From Ypsolopha sequella (Eukaryota; Arthropoda; Insecta; Lepidoptera; Ypsolophidae), in contig OW204005.1 in NCBI GenBank assembly GCA_934047225.1, forward strand, positions 21,770,396 to 21,834,395: a stretch of 64,000 nt of DNA, in the 5' to 3' direction. Of the stretch, positions 10,791-21,288 are shown piece after piece (position 1 is the stretch's first letter; the number at the start of each line of letters is the position of its first letter). Below the pieces are notes generated by a model, which worked only from the letters and a program-made list of their open reading frames with translations, ran no database searches and was not told where the DNA came from. A program made the translations under genes and the position numbers.

Positions 10791-11370
10791 TTGGAATACA
10801 TCATAAATATTAGAAAAATGCAGTAGTATGGTATGTAGGCTAAATAGGATAGCAATAAAACGTTAAGAGCCAGTTTCCATTATGGAATACACCATACTTC
10901 ATGCAGTCATGGTCACCGCTCAGGGGCCAGCCCCCCCCTGGAAAATAATTAACCATAACAATACGCCAATGGCTTTTCTGAATTTCTGTTTTCTTTCTAC
11001 TCTCCTCTTTCGGTAGTTAGACTTTAACACTAAAATATAACGAAGACGACAAAAGCCGGATTAGCAACACTCCACCCAATCAAAAGGATTACACCGAGAA
11101 CCTGCAAAATCCTTAAAATAACCCCCAAAAATTGACGTCGTCACACAAAAGTCTTCTTAGGAGTCCTGAATACCAGCTGTGTTAGAGGATAATCGACTCT
11201 ATTGCGAAGAGCTAAGCTGTACTCTGAGATGTCATCACGGGGAGCTTAAAGAGACGGTGATTAATACCTAGCGTCTTCGATACTTGCTTGGGGTGGCCAG
11301 AGAGGGCGACACGAGTCCCTGATTTTTTTATTGAACAAATAATATTGTCTAACCACAGATAATTATCTTG
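10791..11370. other. Unassigned non-coding stretch
   Basis: No gene is seen. Bases 11295-11350 (GGCGACACGAGTCCCTGATT, then TTTTATTGAACAAATAATAT) are a diverged copy of the 135-bp unit duplicated at 11736-12296, so this repeat type occurs three times within 1 kb. Confidence 0.35.
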
Positions 11371-11622
11371 TAAATAAAACACATTCTTGGTAACTGTTCC
11401 ACTTTTATATGTATATTACACTAGCGACCGGTTTCGTTATAATAACATCGTCAGATGTTATCGTGTTTGTCATCACATCACAAATGTAAACAAAGACGAA
11501 ATACATATTCCATCTCATGATTCGTATCCATATCTAAAAGCCTGACGATGTTATTATAACGAAACCGGTCGCTAAAATACATATAAAAGTGGAACAGTTA
11601 CCAAGAATGTGTTTTATTTACA
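11371..11622. mobile_element. Foldback element with hammerhead-like motif in each arm
   Basis: Arms of about 80 bp (11371-11452 and 11541-11622) are inverted copies: GTAAATAAAACACATTCTTG at the outside, ACCGGTTTCGTTATAATAAC nearer the centre. The right arm reads CTGACGATGTTATTATAACG then AAACCGGTC (11542-11570) on the plus strand, and the left arm gives the same on the minus strand. This is the CTGA / hairpin / GAAA / palindrome plan of minimal hammerhead ribozymes, with one extra base before the hairpin. No coding sequence. Penelope-like or retrozyme origin is possible but unproven. Confidence 0.55.
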
Positions 11623-11735
11623 ATATGTTTCAAATGTTCCATCAAGAACCAACAACAACAAGTATCAATTTTACAGATAATTATTATATAAGACCACAGA
11701 TAATATAATACCAGTATTATATATATATATATATA

Positions 11736-12296
11736 TCTGTGGTCTAGCTCTATTTTGGTTTCGCCCGCGGTGATGGGGTAAGAAACTGTCACACATTTTT
11801 AATTAGTATTTCGTAAATTCGTCTCTTAGAGGCGACAGGAGTCTCTGACTTTTTTATTGAACAAATAATAATATTATAATATATACAAGGTGACTTTTTG
11901 ATCATCGTCCAAATTCATAGTGGAGGCTTGGTAAGTGATCAGCATCATGAATCGATAACAATTTTTGTGAAATTCGTAAAATGAAATTTCGACTCCCCAT
12001 AGTGATTCACTCGGGACTGGAACTGAATTTATATGAGAAGCCGAAATTTCATTTTACGAATTTCACAAAAATTCTTACTGATCCAAGACACTGATCACTT
12101 ATCAAGCCTCCAGTATGAATTTGGACGATGATCAAAAAGTCACCTTGTATATCTGTGGTCTAGCTCTATTTTGGTTTCGCCCGCGGTGATGGGGTAAGAA
12201 ACTGTCACATTAGTATTTCGTAAATTCGTCTCTTAAAGGCGACAGGAGTCTCTGATTTTTTTATTGAACAAATAATAATATTATAATATATATAAT
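11736..12296. repeat. Tandem duplication of about 135 bp with MITE between the units
   Basis: Bases 11736-11883 and 12150-12296 share ATCTGTGGTCTAGCTCTATT, TTTCGCCCGCGGTGATGGGG, AGGAGTCTCTGA and TTATTGAACAAATAATAATA. The TACAAGGTG MITE at 11884-12149 lies exactly at the junction. A plausible history is duplication of unit plus MITE with loss of one MITE. Confidence 0.7.
11884..12149. mobile_element. TACAAGGTG foldback MITE, complete copy
   Basis: Both ends read TACAAGGTGACTTTTTGATC (right end on the minus strand), and almost the whole 266 bp folds back on itself through CATAGTGGAGGCTTGGTAAG and ATGAAATTTCGACTCCCC. TA flanks fit a Tc1/mariner-style TA target, but this is inference. Confidence 0.75.
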
Positions 12297-12369
12297 CGGG
12301 TCTACCGCGATCAATTTTTACCTTTTTTACGAAAAGGGGACACCCGACGTTGGCCGATAGATAAAGTTA

Positions 12370-12777
12370 TTTTTCAATGCATGTGCTCGTAAAGGCCCAC
12401 TTTTTATGCATCAAAACCGAACAAAAAGTCGATTATTCAAATTATTTTGCCCTAGGGCTTTATTATTATAATTTTTTTTTTATTTATTTACAATGGTTGG
12501 CTAACCTGCAGCCTTTCCTGTGTACCATAAATATAATACTTTTTTTTCCACTGTTTAACGGCTCTGGATACAATCCTTTTGAGCCAATCATAATTTAAAG
12601 TTCACAAGATTATATTTGTTTTCATTTCCTCACACTATGCATTGAAAAACGTAGTATGATACACGGGCGTAAAAGCAATAAATTACTCGGCTATGTTTAA
12701 AACACTGGCTACGCTCGTGTTTTAAATCGTCCTCGTAATTTATTCCTTTGCGGCCTTGTAGCATAAATTACTATTAA
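12370..12777 (+). mobile_element. 390-bp composite element D, copy 1
   Basis: Sections, in order: TTTTTCAATGCATGTGCTCG; TGCCCTAGGGCTTTATTATT; CCTTTCCTGTGTACCATAAA; TTTAACGGCTCTGGATACAA; CACACTATGCATTGAAAAAC; then a terminal hairpin built from GCAATAAATTACTCGG and CGTAATTTATTCC. Other copies are at 41645-42030, 52940-53305 and 60932-61324, with fragments at 60740-60890 and 58258-58383 on the minus strand. Open frames are short and not conserved between copies, so it is treated as non-coding. Confidence 0.7.
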
Positions 12778-12952
12778 GCGGAGGTGGTGTATAAAAAAAA
12801 CATCGGCATATAATATTATAATACACGGTAGCATCGCTGTTGTTGCCAGAGATTTCTGTGGGTCGTCCCCGCTGGCATTACGGTCGTGGGCGACTCCTAA
12901 CTTGGACAATTTTTGGTCACCGACATAAAAAATATAATACATACAAATTCAA

Positions 12953-13450
12953 ATTCAAATAGTTTATTTTGCAAAGCAGGTATAGATATATACACTTTTT
13001 ACACGTCAAATTTAATCTAATAAAGAAAATATATGTAATAAAATAATAAATGTACATGAACTAAATTAAAGGTTTATTTAATTTATGTAGCAATATATTT
13101 ATGATTATAATGATAGGTAAAATATATATTATACAAGGTAAAATCAAATCAGCCGCCCGAACCCATACCGGAGACCCGGCCAGGGACCAGGAACAAGGTT
13201 CAATGATCACCAACCGAGCCCCCAGCACGAATCCAGGCGGCCGACCAAATCCCATCCTATATACTACATACTAATAGGTTACATATATAAATACATGCCT
13301 ACCTCCGCCCATTCGATTAGTCTTGCTAAGAAGAAGGGCAAGAAACTTAGCAAGATCATGTCTTTTTTTTATCAACATAAAACTTATACTATACAATATA
13401 TGACTTATATCTACTTTAACCAAGGGATAAGAAAATACAATAACATAACA
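12953..13450 (-). mobile_element. Jockey/CR1-like LINE 3' UTR, minus-strand copy
   Basis: The minus-strand copy of 1735-2253: TTGTATTTTCTTATCCCTTG, GCAAGACTAATCGAATGGGC, GGTATGGGTTCGGGCGGCTG and the tail CTATTTGAATTTGAATTTG, which ends at 12953. It holds the same decayed foldback (13130-13262 here). No coding part remains. Confidence 0.75.
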
Positions 13451-13514
13451 TAAATACATAACTACGACATGAATCTGTTTTTTTTATTTTATATGTTTTT
13501 TTATTATGTAATTA

Positions 13515-13655
13515 TTACATCCCAGCGTGATGGTCTGTCGCTGTACTTCGGTAACAAATATGGAAAGTACACAGACCCAACACAAATATGGCCCTACGGG
13601 ATTTGAACCCGCGATCTGTATAGATTATTGGTCGAAACGTTAGTGCCGCTAAATT
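13515..13655 (-). mobile_element. tRNA-derived SINE head, partial
   Basis: Minus strand: AGCGGCACTAACGTTTCGAC (A-box-like end), then the B-box GGTTCAAATCC and a body ending CATCACGCTGGGATG. It corresponds to the head half of the SINE at 57661-57925. Confidence 0.65.
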
Positions 13656-13668
13656 AATATATTTACTT

Positions 13669-13862
13669 ACTAGCTTTTGCCCGCGGCTTGGCCTGCGTTG
13701 ATTTCGTTTGCATTTTCCCGTGATCAAAAGTAGCCTGTATCACTTTCCGGCTCATAAACCTATCTCTATGCAAAAAATTACTTTGATCCGTTCCTCTGTT
13801 GCTGCGTGAAAGAGAGACAAACCAACAAACACACTTTCGCATTTATAATAAGTACGGATTTG
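13669..13862 (+). repeat. ACTAGCTTTTGCCCGCGG dispersed repeat
   Basis: It starts ACTAGCTTTTGCCCGCGGCT and contains AAAAGTAGCCTGTATCACTT, ACCTATCTCTATGCA and GCGTGAAAGAGAGACAAACC, ending TTTCGCATTTATAATAAGTA. I recognise this as a very common dispersed repeat of Lepidoptera, probably a LINE 3' end; the exact clade is not certain. Confidence 0.6.
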
Positions 13863-13976
13863 TGTAGCAAACCTTTGTTTTTAAATAAATTTATATTGCC
13901 TTTATCGGCTTATTTCTTTTATTTTTTTGATAAATAATTATAATTATATATACCTATATATAGGTAAATATATATA

Positions 13977-14241
13977 CGAGGTGAATTTGTGAACATCGTC
14001 CGAATTCATACTTGAGCCTTGGTAACTCATCAGCATCATGAACCAATAACGATTTTTGTAAAATTCATAAAACTAAATTTCGACTCCCCATAGTGATTCA
14101 CTCAGGACTGAGAGTGAATTACTATGGGAAGTCAAAATTTCATTAGACGAATTTCACAAAAAAAAATATCGATTCATGATGCTGATCACTTACTAAGTCT
14201 CCAGTATGAATTTGGACGATGATCAAAAAGTCACCTTGTAT
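13977..14241. mobile_element. TACAAGGTG foldback MITE, complete copy
   Basis: The left end is decayed (ACGAGGTGAATTTGTGAAC) while the right end on the minus strand is TACAAGGTGACTTTTTGATC. The arms pair along CATACTTGAGCCTTGGTAAC / TACTAAGTCTCCAGTATG. It abuts the palindrome at 14241-14395. Confidence 0.7.
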
Positions 14242-14395
14242 ATATACATCAGGCACAAAACATCATGATCGAATCCAAGATATATTTCGGCCCCACTGGG
14301 CCCGGCATCAGTTGAAGTAATCTGATGCCGGGCCCAGTGGGGCCCGAAATATATCTTGGATTCGATCATGATGTTTTGTGCCTGATGTATATATA
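14241..14395. mobile_element. Near-perfect palindrome with hammerhead-like motif
   Basis: Arms of about 70 bp pair from TATACATCAGGCACAAAACA inward through GATCGAATCCAAGATATATT and GGCCCCACTGGGCCCGGCAT, leaving a loop of about 15 bases at 14311-14330. On both strands the arm reads CTGATGCC, a GGGCCC hairpin, GAAA, then TATATC (plus: 14332-14353; minus: 14311 down to about 14290). On the minus strand CTTCAA before CTGA can pair with TTGG after the presumed cleavage point. Same plan as 11542-11570 and 44421-44456. Confidence 0.6.
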
Positions 14396-15295
14396 TTTAT
14401 ATTTATATAATTATAAACCTTGATTTTATGTGTTTGAATTATAATTTTTATTGTTTTTTTTCATTTAGCTATGAGTATTAAAGCCAATGGCTTGCAAATT
14501 CAAGACCTCATCGGCTCTCTCCTTAAATAAATAGGTGGACGAATTTTGTTTAACTTTAGTATTACTCTCAGAAGTTCACAACCACAGATCAAACAAGAAA
14601 TGAGACTGAATAGGACGGATACAATGAAGGAACATCCGCCAGGTCCGCACTCAGAAGGGCCCACGTAATAGCACCCTCGCAGGCACTCCGCGCCCTAACG
14701 ACGCCCCGTTCATTATCCACGCGCCGCGTCCCCCGTCAGGGTTGCGTTCGGAACTTTATACTCTTTACACAATCACATGAATCACGCTACCACAAGAACA
14801 CAGGGTGTTTGAAGTAAACTTAAATTTTCTGAAATCGCCTATTCCATGATCATGATTCAATTTATTTAGACGAGGTGTTGTTATCACTTTGTGAATATAT
14901 ATAAGATAGCATCTTGATTGGAACTAAAAACACTTCTTTGTCGCCTAAAGACTTAAGACGGTATAGTTATATCTGAAACCTTATATATTATGCTAACACT
15001 TGGTATTGTGAAATAATAACAATTTAGTGTATTTGAAGTTAGCTGTGAAGTATCTCTCGCTCACTTTTGTCGAAGACGCATCGAAAATGTGCAAGAATGT
15101 CCACACTCGCAAAGTTAGCTGACGTGACGAGTATAAAGAAATGATGAAATTTTATTTTCAGAAGTAAGAATACCACGTAAACATTATTCTGACGTCAAAA
15201 ACTAAAATAATGACTAGTGTTTTGGTACAAAAAGGATCCACCTATTCTAGACATCTAGACATTCAGTCTTCCGGTGAAAAAATATCGTGCTAGTG
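14396..15295. other. Unassigned non-coding stretch
   Basis: No gene seen. Bases 14635-14760 are GC-rich (CCACGCGCCGCGTCCCCCGT) compared with the surroundings and match nothing else here. The rest is AT-rich without recognised repeats. Confidence 0.25.
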
Positions 15296-15406
15296 TTCTG
15301 CCGTGAAAATCATTAGTGCAGTAAGTCGAAATTTATTTTTCAATTAAAATCGATTTTCTTGAATAAAATTTTCGACTTATCGCACAAATGATTTTCACGG
15401 CAGTGT
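15296..15406. repeat. Inverted repeat
   Basis: GCCGTGAAAATCATTAGTGC at 15299 pairs with GCACAAATGATTTTCACGGC near 15400, and AAGTCGAAATTTAT pairs with ATAAAATTTTCGACTT. It is a compact hairpin of about 110 bp. No other copy seen. Confidence 0.6.
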
Positions 15407-15639
15407 AAGTTCAAAAAAAGATTATGGTAGACAATAACTGAACGCAGCCTCGCAGCGCCATTTCCCGAGCCTCCGCCTGATTGATTGATTCGTCTCGTCT
15501 TGTTCGCGTTGCGATAAGTATTCCTGCTTGTTAGCCAAGGTTTGTAGGTAAACGGTTTAGTGCCGTCTTGGTCTTGGAATGAGATTGTGATTTAGAATGA
15601 ACATGAATAGGCATTATACGGTTTGCTTTTGGATGAATC

Positions 15640-16190
15640 TATATCTATATAAAATATTGCTCCGACTCTGACTGACTGATCTGTCAACGCCTATCAGACG
15701 GCTGGACCTAGGAACATGAAATATGGACTGTAGTTTCCTTGTAAAATTTATTGAAAAATGCGTTACTTTGTTCATCATGAATTGTGGATATATTAATAAT
15801 TTGCAATATTCCGCTAAACACTCTTACCATGCTATTCAAAATTGGTTTTGCTGTCGAGCGGTCGGGTGGACTACACATCCCGAGGATGCCTCGTTTAGAG
15901 TCGAAACACGTGTCGATAAGTTTTCTTGCTTGTTATTTAAGATTGCTTTATTTTGTGCTCGCACTGCTTGCTTTGCTTGTGCATGTTTTATGCGGGAGGG
16001 CGGGCGGTGCTTGAGTCTGCATTTTGAATAGCATGTTAAGAGTGTTTAGCGGAATATTGCAAATTATTAATATATGTATACACAAATTCAAATTGTAGTT
16101 TCCTTGTAATTATAACGTCGACATCACTCTAAGAAGGGATTTTAGGTAATTTTTACGGGATCGACAGAAATTTTATCCACCTGAGCAACG
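15640..16190 (+). repeat. Dispersed LINE-like repeat interrupted by a retro-insertion
   Basis: Outer sequence (GACTGACTGATCTGTCAACG, then GACGGCTGGACCTAGGAACA, then AGAAATTTTATCCACCTGAG) resembles the repeat at 63655-63730 (AACGGCTAGACCTAGGAGTA). It is split at 15745-16093 by an insertion with a 16-bp target duplication. Confidence 0.5.
15745..16093. mobile_element. Insertion with perfect 16-bp target duplication, foldback body
   Basis: TGTAGTTTCCTTGTAA occurs at 15729-15744 and again at 16094-16109, directly flanking the insert. The insert ends CACAAATTCAAAT, similar to the TTTGAATTTG tails of the local LINE. Its interior has arms at 15788-15841 and 16021-16074 (TTGCAATATTCCGCTAAACA). Long variable duplications plus a tail suggest target-primed reverse transcription rather than DNA transposition. 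Confidence 0.55.
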
Positions 16191-16208
16191 CTGCGGGGCG
16201 TCCACTAG

Positions 16209-16316
16209 TGCAGTGGAGATCACATCAAGCTATACACATTATAGCTATCTTATATCCTTTACTATAGGGGCTAATGTAGTACTGCAAGTGTATAGCTTGG
16301 TGTGATCTCCACTATA
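16209..16316. repeat. Inverted repeat
   Basis: GTGGAGATCACATCAAGCTA pairs with TAGCTTGGTGTGATCTCCAC; arms are about 35 bp and the loop contains ATATCCTTTACTATAGG. Single copy in the window. Confidence 0.6.
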
Positions 16317-16598
16317 CAATATAGTAAAATTTTAATTGGTTCCTCTAAAGAAATTGTTTTAGTACAAGTATAAAGTATTTCGTTTTATTTCAAGAGGAAC
16401 AGCTTGGCAAAAAAAAAGAGTTGCAACTTGGAATTTATAAGCTTTGTAACAGCAGATTCAAAAATGTTAATATATTGGTTGTTTGGGACTTCAATTTTAA
16501 TATTTTGAGGGATGATAAAGGAAGTGATTTTGAAAATTTTTGACTGAATTTTGACTAAATGCAAATGTTTGTAGTTTACTGCAGTTACCTAATTTTAA

Positions 16599-16983
16599 GG
16601 CGATATGTAAAAGTTTTAGCGTCCCTGTTACTACATATGCGAAAAAATCCTCAGTGCGAGAGGGACGGATTCGTGGAAAAGTAGCAAAAAGTTGTTTTTT
16701 TATTAATATAAAATGTACTAAAGTTGCTATCAACATTTCTTTTAACCAGGTCTTAGATACCGTTAAAACCCATGTTATAAAATATAGTTGCAGTCTATAT
16801 GACATTCTAAATTGTCAAACCAGGAAAACTGGTGTCGAAAAGGACCTCATTTCAATATTTCTATCGAGCCGAATTTCTCCAATTGCCTTTTTCTGTTTTA
16901 ACACATCCCTAGAAAATGAACCCAAAATAATATACTATTTTATCAAAATAATACATTAATTACTGAAGTAGATATGCAGCGCC
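16599..16983 (+). mobile_element. TTAA/GGCG MITE
   Basis: It starts GGCGATATGTAAAAGTTTTA right after TTAA (16595-16598) and ends at CGCC before TTAA (16984-16987). Internal blocks CAGTGCGAGAGGGACGGATT, AAAATGTACTAAAGTTGCTA and ATCGAGCCGAATTTCTCCAA are shared by all copies. The last 30 bp before the right end are deleted relative to 31575-31998. Confidence 0.75.
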
Positions 16984-16994
16984 TTAAGTCGACG

Positions 16995-17607
16995 AACCTG
17001 AAAAAATTCTATATCTCGAAAATAACAAAGCTTTGCATAATAGTACAATCAGAACAAAATCAGTTCCTTTATCATCTCACAAAATATTTACATCTATGTC
17101 CCAAACACCCTGATAGTAATAATGTATTTAATATAATATTCTATACTATCAGGATAATCAGAAATTCTTTGTCACTTCAGGTAAATAAACCGCACAAAGC
17201 TTCGCAACTCCGTCTACCTGAAAACGATAGTTAATGTTTTGTTTAAGAAAGTATCAAGGTGCAATTTGAAAATAAATCCTCGACGTCGTGTTTTACGAGA
17301 AGCTTGGCGGGAAACGTGCCCAAGTACACAGCCACCAGATCACTGCCCCCCTCCCCCCCTGTTCTCGAGACGTCACCGAGTTTCCGCGAAAAATGCGACT
17401 CTTCGCAGAATCCGCTGAAATTTCCGGGGCCCCTTTATCGGCCGCCTGGATTACGCTCCGTTAAAAACCAGACAAGCGTGAACTTCACTTTATGTAATAA
17501 GGGTCTCGTCTTGCCTGCAAGGCATATAAAGGAGGCGGAGAGTTATAAAATTATAGTCTACCTAAATTTGTCAAACAAAATATCAAAGTAGAAGCCTTCT
17601 TAGTCGA
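16995..17607. other. Unassigned stretch including GC-rich segment
   Basis: Bases 17108-17160 form a small hairpin (CCTGATAGTA / TACTATCAGG). Bases 17280-17480 are GC-rich and contain an open frame of 110 codons without recognisable domain; C-runs (CCCCCCTCCCCCCCTG) make spurious proline codons. Not called as a gene. Confidence 0.3.
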
Positions 17608-17745
17608 TTAAAGCACCCGGAATAGAAGAGCTTTTATGATTGGATTGATGGATGTGGAAGAAGCGAAAGAGGTGTGTCAGGATCGTAGCAGATGGAAATC
17701 TGTAGTCTCTGCCTATCCCTATGGAAGGCAGGCGTGAGTATATAT
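17608..17745 (+). pseudogene. Non-LTR reverse transcriptase C-terminal fragment
   Basis: Translation gives RAFMIGLMDVEEAKEVCQDR then SRWKSVVSAYPYGRQA and a stop, the closing block of an insect LINE reverse transcriptase. Preceding coding sequence is absent. The same family is at 9722-9990 (plus), 3030-3160 and 24465-24575 (minus). Confidence 0.7.
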
Positions 17746-17865
17746 GTGTGTGTACAAATTTCAAAGTCTGGATTACTAGGAACACAATAAAACAGAGAAA
17801 CTTAGCTTGATATAGCTATGTTTTTTTTGCCGTGAATGTTGCCAGATCTATAAACAAACTCAATC

Positions 17866-18430
17866 ACCTCTGCGGTCTAGTGGTTCGAACTTCTCGACTA
17901 CTAATCCGGAGGTCGCGGGTTCAAATCTCGTAGGGGCGAAATAATCATCGGTGAAACGTCGCTTTGGTTAAATGATGTTAAGGTGTGTTAATTCGAAAAT
18001 CATTCCGAGATTTAGGTTTAGGTCTAAAAACCGCATGATAATGAATATTTTTATGAAAAAGCTGCAACTTCCTTCTTGTGACGTCACTTGAGAAATGGCT
18101 GTTTAGAAATGTGTTTTTTGCTATCAAGATAAATTTATAAAAATTTGCTGCCGACTAATTTGACAGATGGATGACAGATGAGTAGACAGACAGAGACAGG
18201 CCACTTTTTATAAGCAATCACGCATATCACTTTCAGTTTGATGTCTATAAATCTCAAGTGACGTCATATCGGACAATTCTTTAATAAATCATAAAAAAAT
18301 AATGGTTAATTTATATACCAAAATAATGAAAACTATGTCCTAAAATTATCAGAAAAAAAAAACTTTTTGAAATTAATTAAATTAAGCGTGATCTCTGACA
18401 CCCCGTCGGAGATTCATGTCGCTCGTGACA
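17866..18430 (+). mobile_element. tRNA-derived SINE split by element E
   Basis: The head TGCGGTCTAGTGGTTCGAAC (A-box region), the body CGGAGGTCGCGGGTTCAAAT (B-box) and CGGTGAAACGTCGC lie at 17866-17965. The distal part (CTCTGACACCCCGTCGGAGA then TTCATGTCGCTCGTGACA) resumes at 18390. Element E (17978-18383) sits between them, in the place occupied by the middle of the SINE in other copies. Confidence 0.7.
17978..18383 (+). mobile_element. TTAA-flanked element E, copy 2
   Basis: Starts GGTGTGTTAATTCGAAAATC after TTAA; shares TTGAGAAATGGCTGTTTAGA, GATGACAGATGAGTAGACAG and TCAAGTGACGTCATATCGGA with the copies at 7576 and 38881, and ends before TTAA. Inserted into a SINE. Confidence 0.65.
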
Positions 18431-18534
18431 TTGTACTTATTTTTCACTTGTTTTATTATTTTATTTTTTTTATCTATCAAACTTTTAGATTGTACTTAGA
18501 TACGTTAGTTAGTGATGGAATTTTCAAGTGAACA

Positions 18535-18935
18535 ATCATCCATCCATCAGCCTAGTTTGTCCACTGCTGGACATAAGCCTTTCCAGGACTTTGCCACTCC
18601 AGGCGGTCATCCTGGAAGAATTGCCCATACTCACACACGCTGGGCAGGCGGATTGGTGAGCGTGGTGTCGGAACCCTCGCACCAGTGACGCCGCTACCCG
18701 TCATCAGTCTGTTCCATACAAGGCCCGGCTATTAGGGATGGATATACCGCCATCAATCGGTCCCAGGCATGGTGGGCCTCCTGTTTTTTTGCCTGTGAGC
18801 TGTCCTCTTACTCTCCCTCCCCTGAATTACTTCGAGGGGGTCTCCAAGTAAGATGGTGGTACCTCCACAGTCGAGCCCGGCATCAGCTCTAGCATCAGTG
18901 AACAATGGAGCAATAAAAATTATAATTTCTTCGTA
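18535..18935 (-). mobile_element. RTE-like LINE 3' region, decayed
   Basis: On the minus strand GGCTTATGTCCAGCAGTGGA followed by CTGATGGATGGATG matches the AYVQQ-stop region at 38655-38700. Further bases (minus: TGCTAGAGCTGATGCCGGGC) look like upstream LINE sequence but are too decayed to translate. Confidence 0.45.
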
Positions 18936-19415
18936 ATCCAAAAACGAACTCCGGGAAATCTTTTTTGCCGCTCACGTTAAATGTTAAGGCCCCAACATTG
19001 ATCAATCACCCTGTCGTTCTAGTCGATCGGTCAAGCCGTCAACGTTTTATTCCACTCTTACGGTTCTTAAAAGGGCGAAAAGATTAGCCGATGCCAGGGC
19101 CCTTCTTGAGATGTCAAACGTCTGATTCCGACCCTGCACAAATACCACTTGAAATATAGGATGCAACGTTTATTAGCGAAATTTTGCGGAAGTCACTGGA
19201 TATATTAATTAATGCCTCACCAGCTTTCACTCTCCCACTTTCTGGGCGAGTGCGATTCATCCTAAGTCTCATCAAGACGTGGCAAGTGTAAGCCAGTTAA
19301 GAGTCTATAATGTCTCACACTCTTTAAAATAAAAATATCTGTCTGCTGTTGCTTCATAAATCTAAGTTACACTGAACTATTGGCGTGAATTGCCACAGAC
19401 ATATCTTTTTCACTT
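18936..19415. other. Unassigned non-coding stretch
   Basis: No gene recognised. The last 45 bp (TATTGGCGTGAATTGCCACA) match the end of the foldback at 22115-22332, so the right edge is a fragment of that family. Confidence 0.3.
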
Positions 19416-19419
19416 TTAA

Positions 19420-19841
19420 GGCGCTACGGAAAAAAAATCGACACTCTAAGGACTTGCGTAGGTATCTACTTCAGTAAATAATGTATTATTTTGATAAAAT
19501 AGTATATTATTTTTGGATTCTTTTTCTAGGGATCTGTTAAAACAGAAACGCGATTGGAGAAATTCGGCTCGATAGAAATATTTATTAAAATGAGGTCCTT
19601 TTCGACACCAATTCTCCTGGTTTGACAATTTAGAATGACATATAGACTGCAACTATATTTTATTAGGTGGGTTTTAACAGTATCTAGGACCTGGTTAAAC
19701 GAAATTTTGATAGCAACTTTAGTACATTTTATATTAATAAAAAACCGACTTTTTGCTACTTTTCCACGAATCCGTCCCTGTCGCACTGAGGATTTTTTCG
19801 CATATGGAGTAACAGGGACGCTAAAACTTTTACATATCGCC
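19420..19841 (-). mobile_element. TTAA/GGCG MITE, minus-strand copy
   Basis: Begins GGCGCTACGGAAAAAAAATC after TTAA (19416-19419) and ends at TTACATATCGCC, where the flanking TTAA has mutated to ATAA (19842-19845). Internal blocks are as in 31575-31998 but inverted. Frames of about 100 codons on both strands are not conserved and are not called. Confidence 0.75.
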
Positions 19842-20053
19842 ATAACTTCTTAACAAGAAAAACAAATTTAAGTTATGCTCTTTGTACCGAACGACTGACG
19901 TTTAACCTTAACAGTACTAAAACTAAAATTGAAGACTTCAGAATCGGCATTACTGTCTGAAACAAGGTCCTTCAGTTGGTTCAGTTGAAGATAAAGTTTC
20001 ATAATATGATGTTAAGATGCCCTTCATTTTGAACATTTTTATATCCAGAGGGC

Positions 20054-20274
20054 CTATTACGTATCTTTAGTTGCCGTTTGAACTGGGTGCCTATCATCAA
20101 AAACATAGATATACTATCGAATTCCGATTGTCTAAGGATATGTTCGCACTTGAAGTGACGACACAGTTCGTAAATAGTTCAATAACCACTAATAGCAATT
20201 TTGAAAGTTCTGTTTTTAGCTATGTTTTTGATGATAGGCACCTAGTCCAGTTGGCAACTAAAGATACAGAATAG
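20054..20274. repeat. Foldback repeat, arms about 60 bp
   Basis: CTATTACGTATCTTTAGTTG at 20054 pairs with CAACTAAAGATACAGAATAG ending at 20274, and GGTGCCTATCATCAAAAACA pairs with TGTTTTTGATGATAGGCACC. The arms continue for about 60 bp. The 67-codon frame across it is a palindrome artefact. Confidence 0.65.
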
Positions 20275-20788
20275 AGGGGCAGGTCCGCATTCAGGGGGCA
20301 CCAGGGGGGCCCCAGTCAGCTGCAAGCTCTTATCGAAAACCCATTTAGTCAAAACGCAATCATTTGTCGCAGCATTTATATGAACAATAAAGCTTATTTT
20401 TATGTGCTAGAGGGAGAGGTATCTTTCGTCGTTAACATAAACTGAGTTTACTATTCAGTGTCGTAAACAGGGAACGCGGTCACGGCGGGAATGACGTCGT
20501 TACGTGGGACACTTATCCGAGGTGGAACAGTTAGGGGCTACCCTGATGGGGGAGTTCACTAAATTTAATACTAAATGCACACCACTTCAGTCCATTGAGC
20601 CCGCATGGATAAGATAAGATAGGTTTTTGGACAATCGCACTAGAACTAATAGATTTTGGTTAGATGGTAGTTTTCATCATTTATGGACTAAACAAAACGA
20701 CACGTGCTCTCAACTCCTGTATAAGTACTACAATAGTCGTACAGACTAGATTTTAAATAGCTGAAGCTTAAATATACCTATACATATA
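20275..20788. other. Unassigned non-coding stretch
   Basis: GC-rich patches (GGGGGCACCAGGGGGGCCCC at about 20297) within AT-rich DNA; no gene, RNA or repeat match recognised. Confidence 0.25.
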
Positions 20789-21288
20789 CAGGGTGGAAAA
20801 AATTTAAGGGCCCTGGAGGGGAACTACCTTAACTCCTTTAGTTAGCTCATTTTACTGAAAGAAAACATTACTTTATTTTTTTAAAGAAATAAAACTGCAT
20901 CCAAAGATCTTCTAAAATTTGCTTGTCTCACCCGGATACTGAACCGACTAAACATTAAAAAAATAAACCCTTGTAATAAAATAAAGAACTTGTAATAAAT
21001 ATTTAATTTCATGGGTATCTCGTACAACAGATGAGTGTAAGACCAAATGTTTATTAGAAAAACTTTATCCTGAACAATCCTACCGATTCGTTTAATAAAA
21101 TATCGAGGGTTTATTTTTTTAATTTTTAGTTGGTTCGATTCCTGGGTGAGATAAGCGAATTTTAGAATATCTTTGAATGCAGTTTTGATTCTTTTAAAAA
21201 ACAAAGGAATGTTTCCTTTCAGTAAAATGAGCTAACTAAAGGATTTAAGGTAGTTCCCCTCCTGGGCCCTTAAATTTTTTCCACCCTG
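20789..21288. mobile_element. MITE with CAGGGTGGAAAAAATTTAAG ends, complete copy
   Basis: The terminal inverted repeats extend about 130 bp: CAGGGTGGAAAAAATTTAAG and GGCCCTGGAGGGGAACTACC on the left, their complements on the right. TA lies on both sides (20787-20788, 21289-21290). Length 500 bp; a frame of 107 codons inside has no domain. Another copy is cut by the window start (1-334). Confidence 0.7.

Noticed and set aside
17259..17591. 110-codon frame as a small gene
   Set aside because: Proline codons come from C-runs; no domain, no repeat of the frame elsewhere, and no promoter or splice context.
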